A stretch of 64,000 nt of DNA from Bacteroidota bacterium. GTDB lineage: Bacteria > Bacteroidota > Bacteroidia > Chitinophagales > Saprospiraceae. Where the stretch lies: positions 1 through 64,000 of the forward strand of contig JAIUPL010000001.1 in the NCBI GenBank assembly GCA_020160935.1, read 5' to 3'. Positions 7,401-16,369 of this stretch are shown here, in pieces. The notes under the pieces were generated by a model. The model did not search any database and was not told the origin of the DNA. It saw only the letters and a program-made list of their open reading frames with translations. A program made the translations under genes and the position numbers. Positions within the stretch are counted from its first letter, which is position 1; every line of letters starts with the position of its first letter.

Positions 7401-8676
7401 ATACCGTTACGCTTTCGTACAACGGGAATTTTTGCATAAACTGATTCACAGCCGTGCGCACTTTTGCATGCACTTGTTCATCGGTGGCATGTGTAATCAC
7501 TTCGTCGATCCATTCCACCACCTGGCGGCAGTCGTCTTCTTTCATGCCGCGGGTAGTGATGGCTGCCGAGCCGACGCGGATACCGGAAGTGGTCATGGGT
7601 GGCTGCGGATCGAACGGAATCATGTTTTTGTTTACAGTAATATCGGCTGCGCCCAGTGCATTTTCAGCCGCTTTACCCGTCACATTTTTCGATTGCAGGT
7701 CGAGCAGCATCAGGTGGTTGTCGGTACCGCCTGAAATGATGCGATAACCGCGGGAAACAAACTCATCGGCCATGGCCTGTGCATTGCGAATCACCTGTAA
7801 GCCATATGTTTTGAAATCGGATTGCAAGGCCTCGCCGAAAGCCACTGCTTTGGCTGCAATCACGTGTTCCAGCGGCCCACCCTGCATACCCGGGAATACG
7901 CCGCTATCGAGGATGCTCGACATCTGAATTGGCGCGCCTTTTTTAGTGGTACGGCCCCAGGGGTTGTCGAAATCCTTGCCCATGAGGATAATGCCGCCGC
8001 GCGGCCCGCGCAGGGTTTTGTGCGTGGTGCTCGTCACAATATGACAGTGCGGCATCGGATTGTTGAGCAATTGTGTGGCAATCAGACCGGCCGGGTGAGC
8101 AATATCCGCCAGCAACAGAGCGCCTACCGAATCTGCAATTTGCCGAAAACGCGCATAGTCCCAGTCGCGTGCATACGCCGAAGCGCCGCAGATAATGAGT
8201 TTGGGTCGCTCTGCATGCGCGAGGGCTTCCACTTTATTCATGTCGATGCGGCCAGTCTCTTCTTCCACGCCGTAAAAGACGGGCTGGTACACCTTCCCGG
8301 AGTAGTTGACTGGCGAGCCGTGCGACAGGTGGCCTCCATGTGCCAGGTTAAAACCCAGAATTTTATCGCCGGGCTGCAGGCATGCCAGAAAAACGGCTGC
8401 ATTGGCCTGTGCACCCGAGTGCGGCTGTACGTTGGCCCAGGCGGCGCCAAACAGGCGTTTGATACGATCGATGGCGATCTGCTCCACTTCGTCGACCACC
8501 TCGCAACCACCGTAATAACGGCGACCCGGATAACCTTCGGCGTATTTATTGGTCAGGCAGGTGCCCATGGCATCCATCACGGCCTGGCTGGTAAAGTTCT
8601 CGGAAGCAATCAGTTCGATGCCGCGGCGCTGCCGGTCGAGTTCCTTGTTGATAAGGGAAAAAATTATATCGGACAT
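7399..8676 (-). CDS. glyA: Serine hydroxymethyltransferase
   Basis: PLP enzyme that converts serine and tetrahydrofolate to glycine and 5,10-methylene-tetrahydrofolate, the main one-carbon source. 425 residues, normal length. The N-terminal [14 protein letters not shown], the [13 protein letters not shown] substrate/folate segment, the PLP-lysine motif [14 protein letters not shown] and the [12 protein letters not shown] segment are all intact. The ATG at 8676 fits homologues. Its stop codon abuts the inverted repeat at 7246-7400. Confidence 0.96.
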   Translation of the reverse strand: MSDIIFSLINKELDRQRRGIELIASENFTSQAVMDAMGTCLTNKYAEGYPGRRYYGGCEVVDEVEQIAIDRIKRLFGAAWANVQPHSGAQANAAVFLACLQPGDKILGFNLAHGGHLSHGSPVNYSGKVYQPVFYGVEEETGRIDMNKVEALAHAERPKLIICGASAYARDWDYARFRQIADSVGALLLADIAHPAGLIATQLLNNPMPHCHIVTSTTHKTLRGPRGGIILMGKDFDNPWGRTTKKGAPIQMSSILDSGVFPGMQGGPLEHVIAAKAVAFGEALQSDFKTYGLQVIRNAQAMADEFVSRGYRIISGGTDNHLMLLDLQSKNVTGKAAENALGAADITVNKNMIPFDPQPPMTTSGIRVGSAAITTRGMKEDDCRQVVEWIDEVITHATDEQVHAKVRTAVNQFMQKFPLYESVTV

Positions 8677-8704
8677 GAAAAGGGAAAGTGGTTGAAAACT
8701 GGCG

Positions 8705-8712
8705 CAAATATA
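8705..8712 (-). promoter_or_regulatory. -7 box upstream of glyA
   Basis: On the minus strand TATATTTG matches TAnnTTTG and is about 30 bp before the glyA start. The -33 region has no clear TTG. Confidence 0.45.
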
Positions 8713-8871
8713 GTGAATGCCCCGGAGCCGGTCTTTTTTTTCACCTGCTTATCGTTTTGCTAAAAATGGCGCTCCATTTGTCGTCCCCTGACATTTGAAC
8801 CCGCGTTTGGCATTGCATGGGGGCTTATTTTTGGGCAAACAAATCCAACTTTCACCACCAACTTTTCTGCC

Positions 8872-10569
8872 ATGCGAAAAACCTTCTTTTTCTGTTGCTG
8901 CCTGCTGGCGGCGGTGCCGCCCTTGCGCGCACAAATTTTTTATCACAATTTTTTCAGCGTTGTTCCACAAAGTTGCCCCTTCAATCCCGACGTGCAGGTA
9001 ACCCAACCGCCCGGCTGGATTATTTACCAAACCCTGGACAGCAGATGGGACGGCCCAGTCGACACCAGCCGCTGTATTTCAGCAGTGATGACAGATAACA
9101 ATTGCCTGATCGATCTGGAACAAATTGATCCGTCCCGTCCCCTGTTTGTACGCGCGCTAACACTCGGTAATCAAATGGAACTCCCCGTCAATGCATTGCT
9201 ATCATGCCTGTTTTCGTGGTATATCGTCAATGCTGCGCAAGGGGATTTGCTGACAGATGTCAATTGCGTCGAGGACGTCTGTAGTGGCGTTTTTATAGGC
9301 ATAGGAGTTCCTCCTCCACACCCGTTGCGGGTACATACGGGTTTGTACGGGGAAGAAATTTCGGGTGGCTTCTGTTTCCCTACTGAGTATTTCCCTGGGC
9401 AGTTTTTAAAGGAGGTTGTCCTGAAAGTTACGTTGTCGCCGCAAGCCAACCTTTCTGGCAAGTACCTGCAATTGTATAGCGTACAAATATTTCCGACGGG
9501 CCTGGAACCAGGCCTTGTTACCTCCGTAGACGCGCAGGAATGGCATTACAACAATGCCACCGAGGAATACGATGTCAATATTTTTGAAACGGTGCAAACC
9601 GGTGGCTGGAGTGGTAATTATCTGTTACAGTACACGGAGCCCACTTTCCCCAGTGCTGCCGATCCTTCCTACGTGGAGGGAACTGTCACACCTGCTTCGG
9701 CGCAACAGGAAACCATTAATTTGATTGTGGATGATTGGGAAAACCTTGAAATTCAGCCCTTTACGCACCTGCGCGGCGCACTCGTAGAAGGCAGCGACTC
9801 CTTGCGGCATGTGGTCAATCTGGTGAACAATGGCGGGCAGTTCTGCCTGAATTTCGTCGATTTGATTTTTTCCGGTGGCAACCAGTACCGGCACGGCAAA
9901 GGCGGCGCCATCGACGTGCACAATCCCTTTTCCTGCTTTCAGTTTCGCAAGGGCAGCGCCCTCCGTGTCATGGAAGATGCCACACTGCACTATGGTACCG
10001 ATGGCGCGGGTATGCTGGCTTTTTGCGCTACGGGCACCATTCAATTGGAAAAAAATGCTACGCTTGTTGTGGATGGTGTCATGAACATTGCGGAGTGCGA
10101 CGAATCGGCCGAACCGACGCACATTTATATGGATTTACCCAAAACGGCCAGCCTGATTTTTACGGAAAAAGCACACCTGACCAATCGTTTCAGCCACGGA
10201 CAGCAAATGGAATTGCGCGTGCGCATGCTGGGCGGCACGCTCGACGACAGTCGCCTGCCGGCTGCCGACCGTGCCCTGATCCGACGAATATACCTGGAAC
10301 CTGTTCCCAAATTTTCAGACAACTTTTCCTTCAATCCCAATCCGTTCCAAAGCACCTCCGTCTTGTCGTACATTAGTCCCGGCACAGAAAACCTGAGGGC
10401 CACCTGGTTTTCAGCAGACGGGAAAAGGTTGCTGGAAACATCGCTTCAAGCCGTGCAGGGTATCAACGAATGGGCGCTCGAAAACGTGCCGGAAACGCCG
10501 GGTTTGTATTGGTTGCACCTCAACAATGGTCGGGAAAATACCACGATAAAAGTTGTACGCATGGAATAG
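8872..10569 (+). CDS. Secreted protein with type IX secretion sorting domain
   Basis: 565 residues. It starts with a clear signal peptide (MRKTFFFCCCLLAAVPPLRA). The middle (about 30-460) has no family I recognise; it is rich in beta-like, aromatic and Asn/Gly segments. The last 75 residues begin FNPNPFQSTSVLSY and end GLYWLHLNNGRENTTIKVVRME, the type A Por-secretion C-terminal domain (PNP motif, then two beta segments and the YxL...G...kvv end). So it should be exported through the inner membrane, then through the T9SS to the surface or medium. Stand-alone gene divergent from glyA. A TATTTTTG box at 8826-8833 may be its -7 element. Confidence 0.8.
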   Translation: MRKTFFFCCCLLAAVPPLRAQIFYHNFFSVVPQSCPFNPDVQVTQPPGWIIYQTLDSRWDGPVDTSRCISAVMTDNNCLIDLEQIDPSRPLFVRALTLGNQMELPVNALLSCLFSWYIVNAAQGDLLTDVNCVEDVCSGVFIGIGVPPPHPLRVHTGLYGEEISGGFCFPTEYFPGQFLKEVVLKVTLSPQANLSGKYLQLYSVQIFPTGLEPGLVTSVDAQEWHYNNATEEYDVNIFETVQTGGWSGNYLLQYTEPTFPSAADPSYVEGTVTPASAQQETINLIVDDWENLEIQPFTHLRGALVEGSDSLRHVVNLVNNGGQFCLNFVDLIFSGGNQYRHGKGGAIDVHNPFSCFQFRKGSALRVMEDATLHYGTDGAGMLAFCATGTIQLEKNATLVVDGVMNIAECDESAEPTHIYMDLPKTASLIFTEKAHLTNRFSHGQQMELRVRMLGGTLDDSRLPAADRALIRRIYLEPVPKFSDNFSFNPNPFQSTSVLSYISPGTENLRATWFSADGKRLLETSLQAVQGINEWALENVPETPGLYWLHLNNGRENTTIKVVRME

Positions 10570-10639
10570 CAAAATGCAGTGTTGGAGCGTTTGACAAATG
10601 TGCGTTTCTTGCGTGCAGTTTCATTCAATCTTCTTCAGC

Positions 10640-11296
10640 ATGATACCGGGCTCGATTTTTAACCTGACTGAAAAAAACTCTGTTGCCAATAGTTTTCTGG
10701 CCGAGTTGAGAAACATCAACGTCCAAAAAGACCGGATGCGGTTTCGGCGCAACCTCGAACGGGTAGGCGAAGTACTTGCCTACGAGATTTCGCAAACCCT
10801 CCGCTATGCTGGTGCGGACATAGAAACCCCGCTCGGAATTTCCAGCACAGCATTGCCTGCACAGCGTATCGTGCTGGCTACCATTCTCCGGGCGGGCTTG
10901 CCATTGCACCAGGGCCTGCTCAACTACTTCGATCAGGCAGATAACGCCTTTGTGTCGGCATACCGCCGGCAGCACAAAGACGGCTCATTTACCATTCAAC
11001 TCGACTATATCAGCACACCCGATCTGGATAATTCAGTGTTGATTCTGGCCGATCCTATGTTGGCAACCGGCGCTTCGGTCAATCTGGCACTCAAGGAAAT
11101 GGCACGCTTCGGAAAACCCGATACCATCCATGTCGTGACGGTCATTGCCAGCGTGGCAGGCATCGACGCCGTGCGCCGCCAGCACCCCGACGCACACATA
11201 TGGGCAGGCGCGATCGATGAAGAACTGACGGCCAAATCGTATATCGTGCCCGGCTTGGGCGATGCAGGCGACCTGGCGTACGGAGAAAAAAGATAG
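10640..11296 (+). CDS. upp: Uracil phosphoribosyltransferase
   Basis: Pyrimidine salvage enzyme: uracil plus PRPP gives UMP. From the ATG at 10640 (MIPGSIFNLTEKNS) it is 218 residues, typical. ILRAGLPLHQGLLNYF, the loop YRR...SFTIQLDYIS and the PRPP-binding VLILADPMLATGASVNLAL are all recognisable, as is the C-terminal GLGDAGDLAYG uracil-binding end. The frame is open upstream to 10598, but those residues are not conserved. It converges on the ABC permease gene with only 6 bp between stops. Confidence 0.93.
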   Translation: MIPGSIFNLTEKNSVANSFLAELRNINVQKDRMRFRRNLERVGEVLAYEISQTLRYAGADIETPLGISSTALPAQRIVLATILRAGLPLHQGLLNYFDQADNAFVSAYRRQHKDGSFTIQLDYISTPDLDNSVLILADPMLATGASVNLALKEMARFGKPDTIHVVTVIASVAGIDAVRRQHPDAHIWAGAIDEELTAKSYIVPGLGDAGDLAYGEKR

Positions 11297-11302
11297 GTTA
11301 AT

Positions 11303-12544
11303 TTACTCGTACCGCAGCGATTCAATCGGATCTAGCCGTGCGGCTTTCATGGCCGGGTAGAATCCGGACACCACGCCGACTACCATACACAGCGCAAATC
11401 CGAGAAACATCCAGCCCCAGGGAATGAGGAAACTGCCGCCCAGGAGGGGCGTAACAATGTTTCCGATCAGAATGCCGAGGAAAATGCCCACCAAACCGCC
11501 AATCTGGCAGATGACAATGGCTTCCGCAAGAAATTGAAGCAAAATACTGCGGCGTGTAGCGCCCAGGGCCTTGTAAATACCGATTTCGCGGGTGCGTTCG
11601 GTCACGCTCACCAACATGATATTCATGAGGCCGATGGCTGCGCCAAGCAGCGTCATGAGGCCGATGGCAATGGTGGCAAGGCGGAGATTGGTTGTATTCT
11701 CTTTCAAAATAGCCACGAGTCCATCGCTGGCAAATACTTCAAAATCGTCTTCTTCACCCGGGCGCAGGCCACGAATCTGACGGAACAAGCCGGTGGCTTC
11801 CGATTGAGCCGCATCCATATCCGTAGGATTCATGACGGCCACCAACAGGAAATAGTCGCGATCGACGCCGCTGCCATACAGAGATTTGACAGTCACCAGC
11901 GGCGCGTACACCCTGCGGTCGCTCGATTCGTTCATCGTAGAGCCTTTGGAGGCCATGATGCCCACCACCCGATAGCGGCGACTGTTGACAGTAATGATCT
12001 GGTCGATGGCCTTTTCATTTTTTCCGTCAAAGAGTTTTTTTACGATATCGGCGCCGATGATGACGTTGGGTGCGCCGGATTCTACTTCCGTTTTTGAAAA
12101 ATTACGGCCCAGCGCAATGTCTATACCTTTGATGTCGAGGAAGTTTTCGTCAGCGCCATTGAACGTGACATTCGGGTTGGTTTCTTTTTCGCCAAATTTT
12201 ACCGTTGCCTGGCCTGTGCCATAACACCCCACTGCTACCTTGGCCGGAAAGTCGAAACGCTCCTTGAACTCCATGGCCTGGCGAAAATTGACGGCTTCGG
12301 CCACTTTTTGCGCCTTGCCACGGCGATTGCTTTTTACTTCGCCCCACTTGCGCTCGATGCTGAACGAATTGGCGCCGAGGCCCGAAAAATTGTCATTCAG
12401 CGAATAGGCGATTGCGTCGATGGCCGTTAGAATGCCCACCAGCGCCATGATGCCGAATGCAATGATGAGCAAGGTGAGTACCGCTCGCAACATATTGGCG
12501 CGGATGCTCTGAAATGCCATGCTGAGTATTTCGGAAAAAGGCAT
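11303..12544 (-). CDS. MacB/FtsX-type ABC transporter permease
   Basis: 413 residues: an N-terminal membrane helix (about 18-40, TLLIIAFGIMALVGILTAI), a long periplasmic MacB-PCD domain (about 45-275), and three C-terminal helices (about 285-315, 335-365, 375-400) with the FtsX motif TREIGIYKALGATRRSILLQFLAEA. It ends LDPIESLRYE, the usual tail. Such permeases work with a LolD-type ATPase in lipoprotein release, drug or peptide export. No ATPase gene is adjacent, so the partner must be encoded elsewhere. Confidence 0.9.
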   Translation of the reverse strand: MPFSEILSMAFQSIRANMLRAVLTLLIIAFGIMALVGILTAIDAIAYSLNDNFSGLGANSFSIERKWGEVKSNRRGKAQKVAEAVNFRQAMEFKERFDFPAKVAVGCYGTGQATVKFGEKETNPNVTFNGADENFLDIKGIDIALGRNFSKTEVESGAPNVIIGADIVKKLFDGKNEKAIDQIITVNSRRYRVVGIMASKGSTMNESSDRRVYAPLVTVKSLYGSGVDRDYFLLVAVMNPTDMDAAQSEATGLFRQIRGLRPGEEDDFEVFASDGLVAILKENTTNLRLATIAIGLMTLLGAAIGLMNIMLVSVTERTREIGIYKALGATRRSILLQFLAEAIVICQIGGLVGIFLGILIGNIVTPLLGGSFLIPWGWMFLGFALCMVVGVVSGFYPAMKAARLDPIESLRYE

Positions 12545-12691
12545 AGTCGGAATGGTTGCTGAAAAAGTGTTTCAAAGGTAACCGCTGATTCGACCCCTGT
12601 GCGCGTTAATAGAGGCAGGATTTTTAAAATTCGATAAAAAGCGTTGTTTTACGGATAAGGGATTTTTAAATTGGAATTTTGAAGTAAAAAA

Positions 12692-12765
12692 GTCAAGCCT
12701 ATCATCCTACTCTTGAGTTAAGCAGGATAGGGTATAATAAGGCCGCTCTACCAAAGGCTTGGCCA
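12692..12765. other. Structured intergenic region, possible small RNA
   Basis: The 339-bp gap 12545-12883 has no gene. Within it GTCAAGCCT (12692-12700) can pair with AGGCTTGGC (near 12755-12763), enclosing an inner hairpin of ATCCTAC with GCAGGAT. T-rich runs follow the outer stem on both strands (CCATTTTTTG on plus, GACTTTTTTAC on minus). This could be a short RNA gene or a two-way terminator. On the minus strand TTGGTAGAGCGG looks like a tRNA D-arm, but no T-arm is present. Confidence 0.35.
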
Positions 12766-12883
12766 TTTTTTGATTTTCAGTGTTTATATTTTTTTGAAGA
12801 ATGTCGCCCAAAATTCATATTTAAATGAGCATACACTGCGATTTTTGAAAACTGACAAGTGATATTTTCCTGACACCCTCTAC

Positions 12884-13630
12884 ATGAACACCTTATTTAT
12901 TACTCCACACATTTTCCAGCCGTACCCGCAAGTGTTGGCTGCACAAAGCACACGGCACGGCGGCGTGAGCCCGGCACCTTTTCATTCGCTGAACCTTGGG
13001 AAAAGCACGGCCGACCAGCCCGAAAATGTGGCCGAAAACAGGCGCCGATTCTGCGCTGCGCTCGGTATTGAAACCGGCCAACTTGCCTGGTCGAAACAGG
13101 TGCATGGCACAGAAATTCGCCACGTGACGGCCCCTGGTGGCGCCGAGGGTTTCGATGCCCTGATCTGTGCAACGCCGGGGGTTGCACTGGCTGTTTCGGT
13201 GGCCGACTGCACACCGATTTTGATATATGATACACAAAATCAGGCAGTTGCGGCAGTTCATGCAGGCTGGCGCGGCACGGCAGCGGGGATTGTGCGACAA
13301 ACGCTGGAGCGTATGCAGCAGGCATTTGGTACTTCAGGCGCACATTGCCGTGCGTTCATCGGGGCTTGTATCGATGAGTGTTCATTTGAAGTAGGCGACG
13401 AGGTGGCTGAGGCATTTGATCCCGCGTTCAAAAGATGGGATGCCGGAAGACAGAAATTTTTTGTCGATCTGAAAAATGCCAACGCTGCGCAATTACTAGA
13501 AGCGGGTGTACCCGCAGCGCATGTGGAAATCTCCACCTTTTCAACCGTGCTGCACAACTACGATTTTTTTTCCCACCGCCTCGAAAAGGGCACGACAGGC
13601 CGCATGATGGCCGTTATCGGAATGCAATAG
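12884..13630 (+). CDS. pgeF: Peptidoglycan editing factor PgeF (YfiH/DUF152 family)
   Basis: 248 residues. This family (also called polyphenol oxidase or laccase domain) acts as a purine nucleoside phosphorylase in some members and, in E. coli, removes mis-incorporated L-Ser from peptidoglycan precursors. Visible motifs: HGGVSPAPFHSLNLG, the VADCTPILI cysteine segment, AVHAGWRGTAAGI and the IGACIDECSFEVG segment; these carry the conserved His/Cys metal or catalytic residues. It ends at a typical HNYDFFSHRLEKGTTGRM. It is followed by smpB in the same direction after 73 bp. Confidence 0.9.
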   Translation: MNTLFITPHIFQPYPQVLAAQSTRHGGVSPAPFHSLNLGKSTADQPENVAENRRRFCAALGIETGQLAWSKQVHGTEIRHVTAPGGAEGFDALICATPGVALAVSVADCTPILIYDTQNQAVAAVHAGWRGTAAGIVRQTLERMQQAFGTSGAHCRAFIGACIDECSFEVGDEVAEAFDPAFKRWDAGRQKFFVDLKNANAAQLLEAGVPAAHVEISTFSTVLHNYDFFSHRLEKGTTGRMMAVIGMQ

Positions 13631-13703
13631 GGAACTTACCTGAAAGGTTCATGGTTGGATGTCGCGCAGTCGACGTACCTTTGGCGTCCGTTTGGTGCCC
13701 AAT

Positions 13704-14180
13704 ATGAGCAAAGAGAAGAAAAAACAAAAAATCGAGATCGTCAATCGGAAGGCTACTTTCGAGTACTACTTCGTACAGGAGTATGATGCAGGTATTATGC
13801 TGACCGGTTCGGAAATAAAAAGTATTCGGGCCGGCAATGCCAACCTGACCGATGCCTATTGCATATTTGAAAACGGCGAATTATGGGTGCGTAACCTCTA
13901 TATTGCTGAATATGAATACGGTACGGACAGCAATCACCTGCCGAGGCGCAATCGAAAACTCCTGCTTCGCAAACCTGAAATGCGCAAACTGGAGCGCGGC
14001 GTGCGCGAAAAAGGCTCCACCATTGTGCCGTATAAAATCTTCATCAGCGACCGCGGTTTTGCCAAAGTCACTATTGCCCTTGCGCGTGGTAAAAAGATGT
14101 TCGACAAGCGGGAAACCATCAAGGAACGCGAAGGCAAGCGTGACCTCGATCGCATCAACAAAGCCTATAAAATCAGGTAA
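13704..14180 (+). CDS. smpB: SsrA-binding protein (tmRNA rescue)
   Basis: Binds tmRNA and brings it to stalled ribosomes for trans-translation. From ATG 13704 (MSKEKKKQKIEIVNRKATFEY) it is 158 residues. The beta-barrel core with GIMLTGSEIKSIR, NLYIAEYEYG, HLPRRNRKLLL and the C-terminal KGKKMFDKRE-type tail (GKKMFDKRETIKEREGKRD) match the family closely. The upstream open frame to 13659 is not conserved. The stop TAA is immediately followed by the ATG of the next gene, so the two are probably co-translated. The tmRNA gene itself is not seen in this window. Confidence 0.95.
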   Translation: MSKEKKKQKIEIVNRKATFEYYFVQEYDAGIMLTGSEIKSIRAGNANLTDAYCIFENGELWVRNLYIAEYEYGTDSNHLPRRNRKLLLRKPEMRKLERGVREKGSTIVPYKIFISDRGFAKVTIALARGKKMFDKRETIKEREGKRDLDRINKAYKIR

Positions 14181-14846
14181 ATGAACGCTACGCTCGCCCG
14201 TGTCCTGTCGTATGCAGGTCATCCGCTCCTCATCCTGACCTACATCCTGTTGCTGCTGATGAGCATCAATCCGTATGCTTTCAGTGTACGGAGCCTCGAC
14301 GACCAGCGGGCCATTCTCTTGTTACTTTCTGTGTTCAGCACTACGTTTCTGATACCCGGTTTTGGCGTGGCTTTACTCAAACCGCTGGGTTTTATCAGAA
14401 GCCTGGAAATGGAAGACAAGCAGGAACGCATCGGGCCATATATCATTACCGGAATTTTTTACCTGTGGCTGTTTAAAAACCTGTTTTCCGTAACGCAGGT
14501 GCCTGCTTTATACGCCGTTTGTGTGCTGGGCGCTACAATAGGACTGTTTTTTGCTTTTTTCCTCAATATTTTCACCAAAGTAAGCGCGCATGCTACCGGA
14601 ATGGGCGGCCTGATTGCTATGGTGCTGCTTACCGCCTTTGAATGGCGCGGCGCCAGCCTTGCTTTTCCCGTGTTTGGCGGCTGGGTGAGTTTCAGCATGA
14701 CTTCCGTACTGGCTTGCACCGTACTATTTGCCGGGCTGATCGGGGTAGCGCGACTGGCATTGAGGGCACATGTACCCGTCGATTTGTATCGCGGGTATGT
14801 GGCGGGTTTTGTAGCGGTAATGATTGCGAATGTGTTGATCCGATAA
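14181..14846 (+). CDS. Polytopic membrane protein, PAP2-like
   Basis: 221 residues with about six hydrophobic helices. It starts directly after the smpB stop. The segment TKVSAHATGMGGL and the later RLALRAHVPVDLYRGYVAGF resemble PAP2 phosphatase motifs 2 and 3 (SGH; and SR-x5-H-x3-D with a GY/G end), but motif 1 (KxxxxxxRP) is not evident, so it may be a non-catalytic or diverged member. Lipid-phosphate or undecaprenyl-diphosphate chemistry would be a guess. Confidence 0.65.
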   Translation: MNATLARVLSYAGHPLLILTYILLLLMSINPYAFSVRSLDDQRAILLLLSVFSTTFLIPGFGVALLKPLGFIRSLEMEDKQERIGPYIITGIFYLWLFKNLFSVTQVPALYAVCVLGATIGLFFAFFLNIFTKVSAHATGMGGLIAMVLLTAFEWRGASLAFPVFGGWVSFSMTSVLACTVLFAGLIGVARLALRAHVPVDLYRGYVAGFVAVMIANVLIR

Positions 14847-14923
14847 CTTGCAACACGGATTGCGCAGATGGGGAGCGGATTTTCACGAATTTTTTAGAAC
14901 GGAGGTCAGGGAAGGGGCTTTGT

Positions 14924-16240
14924 TTAATCCCTGATGCGTGCGCCCATGGCTCGAAGCATGGCATTGAGTTTTATCAGACACTCTTCATATTCGGCATCAG
15001 GCTCCGAATCATATACGATAGCGCCGCCCACCTGCGTGGAAACATATCCGGTAGAAGCATTGTATAAAATGCTGCGAATCACCACATTAAAGTCGAAATT
15101 TCCTTCAGGATCGAAATAACCCACAGCGCCAGAATAGAGGCCGCGACGGCTGCGTTCGTATTGTTCGATCAGTTGCATGGCCATTACTTTGGGCGCGCCA
15201 GTCATACTTCCCATGGGAAAGGCGTCGCGCAAGGCATCTACCGGATGGATGCCCGGGCGCAGGATACCACTCACCGTGGAAATCATCTGATGTACTGTTT
15301 CGAAAGTGTGGATGCCGAAAAGTTCGTCTACCCGTACTGAGCCGGGCAGGCAGTTGCGCGCCAGATCGTTGCGCACCAGATCGACAATCATAATATTCTC
15401 TGCACGGTCTTTTTCATTGGCAGCGAGTTCGGCCCTTATGCCGGCGTCTTCAGCAGCCGTAGCGCCGCGCCGGCGGGTGCCTTTGATGGGTTGAGAAACG
15501 AGCCTGTTTCCATGTTTTTGTAAAAAACGCTCGGGGCTTGCACTCATCAGATACCGATTTTCCCAACGCATGAATGCAGAAGAAGGCGCCATACCGATTT
15601 TGTTCAGGTTGGCGAACACACGTATAGGATCGAGGTCGATTTTTTCTGCATAAAACTCCTGACACAGGTTCATTTCATACAAATCGCCCGCAGAAATATG
15701 GTTTTTTATGCTTAAAACTGTTTTTTTATACTTTTCCTTCTCAATCTTGTTTTTTAGGTAAAAATCGATCTTTATTTTTGATAAATTATCTTTTTGAACA
15801 TAATTGTCAAATGTTTTAAAATAGTCAAAAATATCTATAATATCCTGTTTTATAAAATACACTTCCAGATAACCGCCACGAATCCCTGCAACGATTTCCG
15901 GTTGGAAAAAACCCATGTCTGGTAGCCCGATTCCATCCGGATGCTGCGACTCCAGCCGCTCCGTTTCATTCTTTAAATCGTAGGAAAGGTAGCCAAACAG
16001 CCAGTCGTGCGTAGCCGTTTGCCATGCTTTCAGGCGTTCAAACGCATGTCCGCTGTTGCATTCCAGCAATTGCAGTACGCCGCCTGCGGCCAGACATTCC
16101 CAGCCTCCAGCCGCAAAGGGGCTCTCTTCATGCCCGTTGCTATCGAGGTACACTCCGCGCTCCTGGGCGGCGGCCCAATGCAACAAACGTGTTTTCCACA
16201 ATGGAATATTCTCAATAGAAAAAACAGCATGCCTGCGCAT
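14924..16240 (-). CDS. pabB: Aminodeoxychorismate/anthranilate synthase component I
   Basis: Chorismate-binding enzyme of 438 residues; with a glutamine amidotransferase subunit it makes 4-amino-4-deoxychorismate (folate branch). The C-terminal catalytic domain is canonical: MSASPERF, QPIKGTRRR, DRAENIMIVDLVRNDL, VSGILRPG, DAFPMGSMTGAPK and GLYSGAVGYFDP. The PIKGT motif (lysine) is the ADC synthase type, as opposed to PIAGT of anthranilate synthase, so pabB is favoured over trpE. The first ATG consistent with the family is at 16240; the frame reaches 16255 only with a TTG. Bases about 15690-15860 (KIDFYLKNKIEKEKYKK linker) are far more AT-rich than the rest of the gene. Confidence 0.88.
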   Translation of the reverse strand: MRRHAVFSIENIPLWKTRLLHWAAAQERGVYLDSNGHEESPFAAGGWECLAAGGVLQLLECNSGHAFERLKAWQTATHDWLFGYLSYDLKNETERLESQHPDGIGLPDMGFFQPEIVAGIRGGYLEVYFIKQDIIDIFDYFKTFDNYVQKDNLSKIKIDFYLKNKIEKEKYKKTVLSIKNHISAGDLYEMNLCQEFYAEKIDLDPIRVFANLNKIGMAPSSAFMRWENRYLMSASPERFLQKHGNRLVSQPIKGTRRRGATAAEDAGIRAELAANEKDRAENIMIVDLVRNDLARNCLPGSVRVDELFGIHTFETVHQMISTVSGILRPGIHPVDALRDAFPMGSMTGAPKVMAMQLIEQYERSRRGLYSGAVGYFDPEGNFDFNVVIRSILYNASTGYVSTQVGGAIVYDSEPDAEYEECLIKLNAMLRAMGARIRD

Positions 16241-16320
16241 AGAAATGCTTGACAAAGAAAAGATTAGGAATTTGTACTAACAGAAATATATCCTATGCAA
16301 GGCGTTTTGTTGTCCATTTT

Positions 16321-16369
16321 CTCACTCTCTCACTCTCTCACCTCTCACTCTCTCACTCTCTCACTCTCT
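16321..16369. repeat. Heptamer array CTCTCAC at the YigZ gene end
   Basis: About seven near-perfect CTCTCAC heptamers lie in tandem. The minus-strand gene at 16345-16995 ends inside this array: its last codons read SERVRE and the TGA stop comes from GAGTGAGAG. The same unit recurs at 23549-23580 and 24124-24207. Confidence 0.85.

Noticed and set aside
12692-12765. tRNA-like sequence on the minus strand (TTGGTAGAGCGG resembles a D-arm)
   Set aside because: No T-arm with GGTTCGAAxCC, no proper anticodon arm and no 7-bp acceptor stem of the right spacing could be found.
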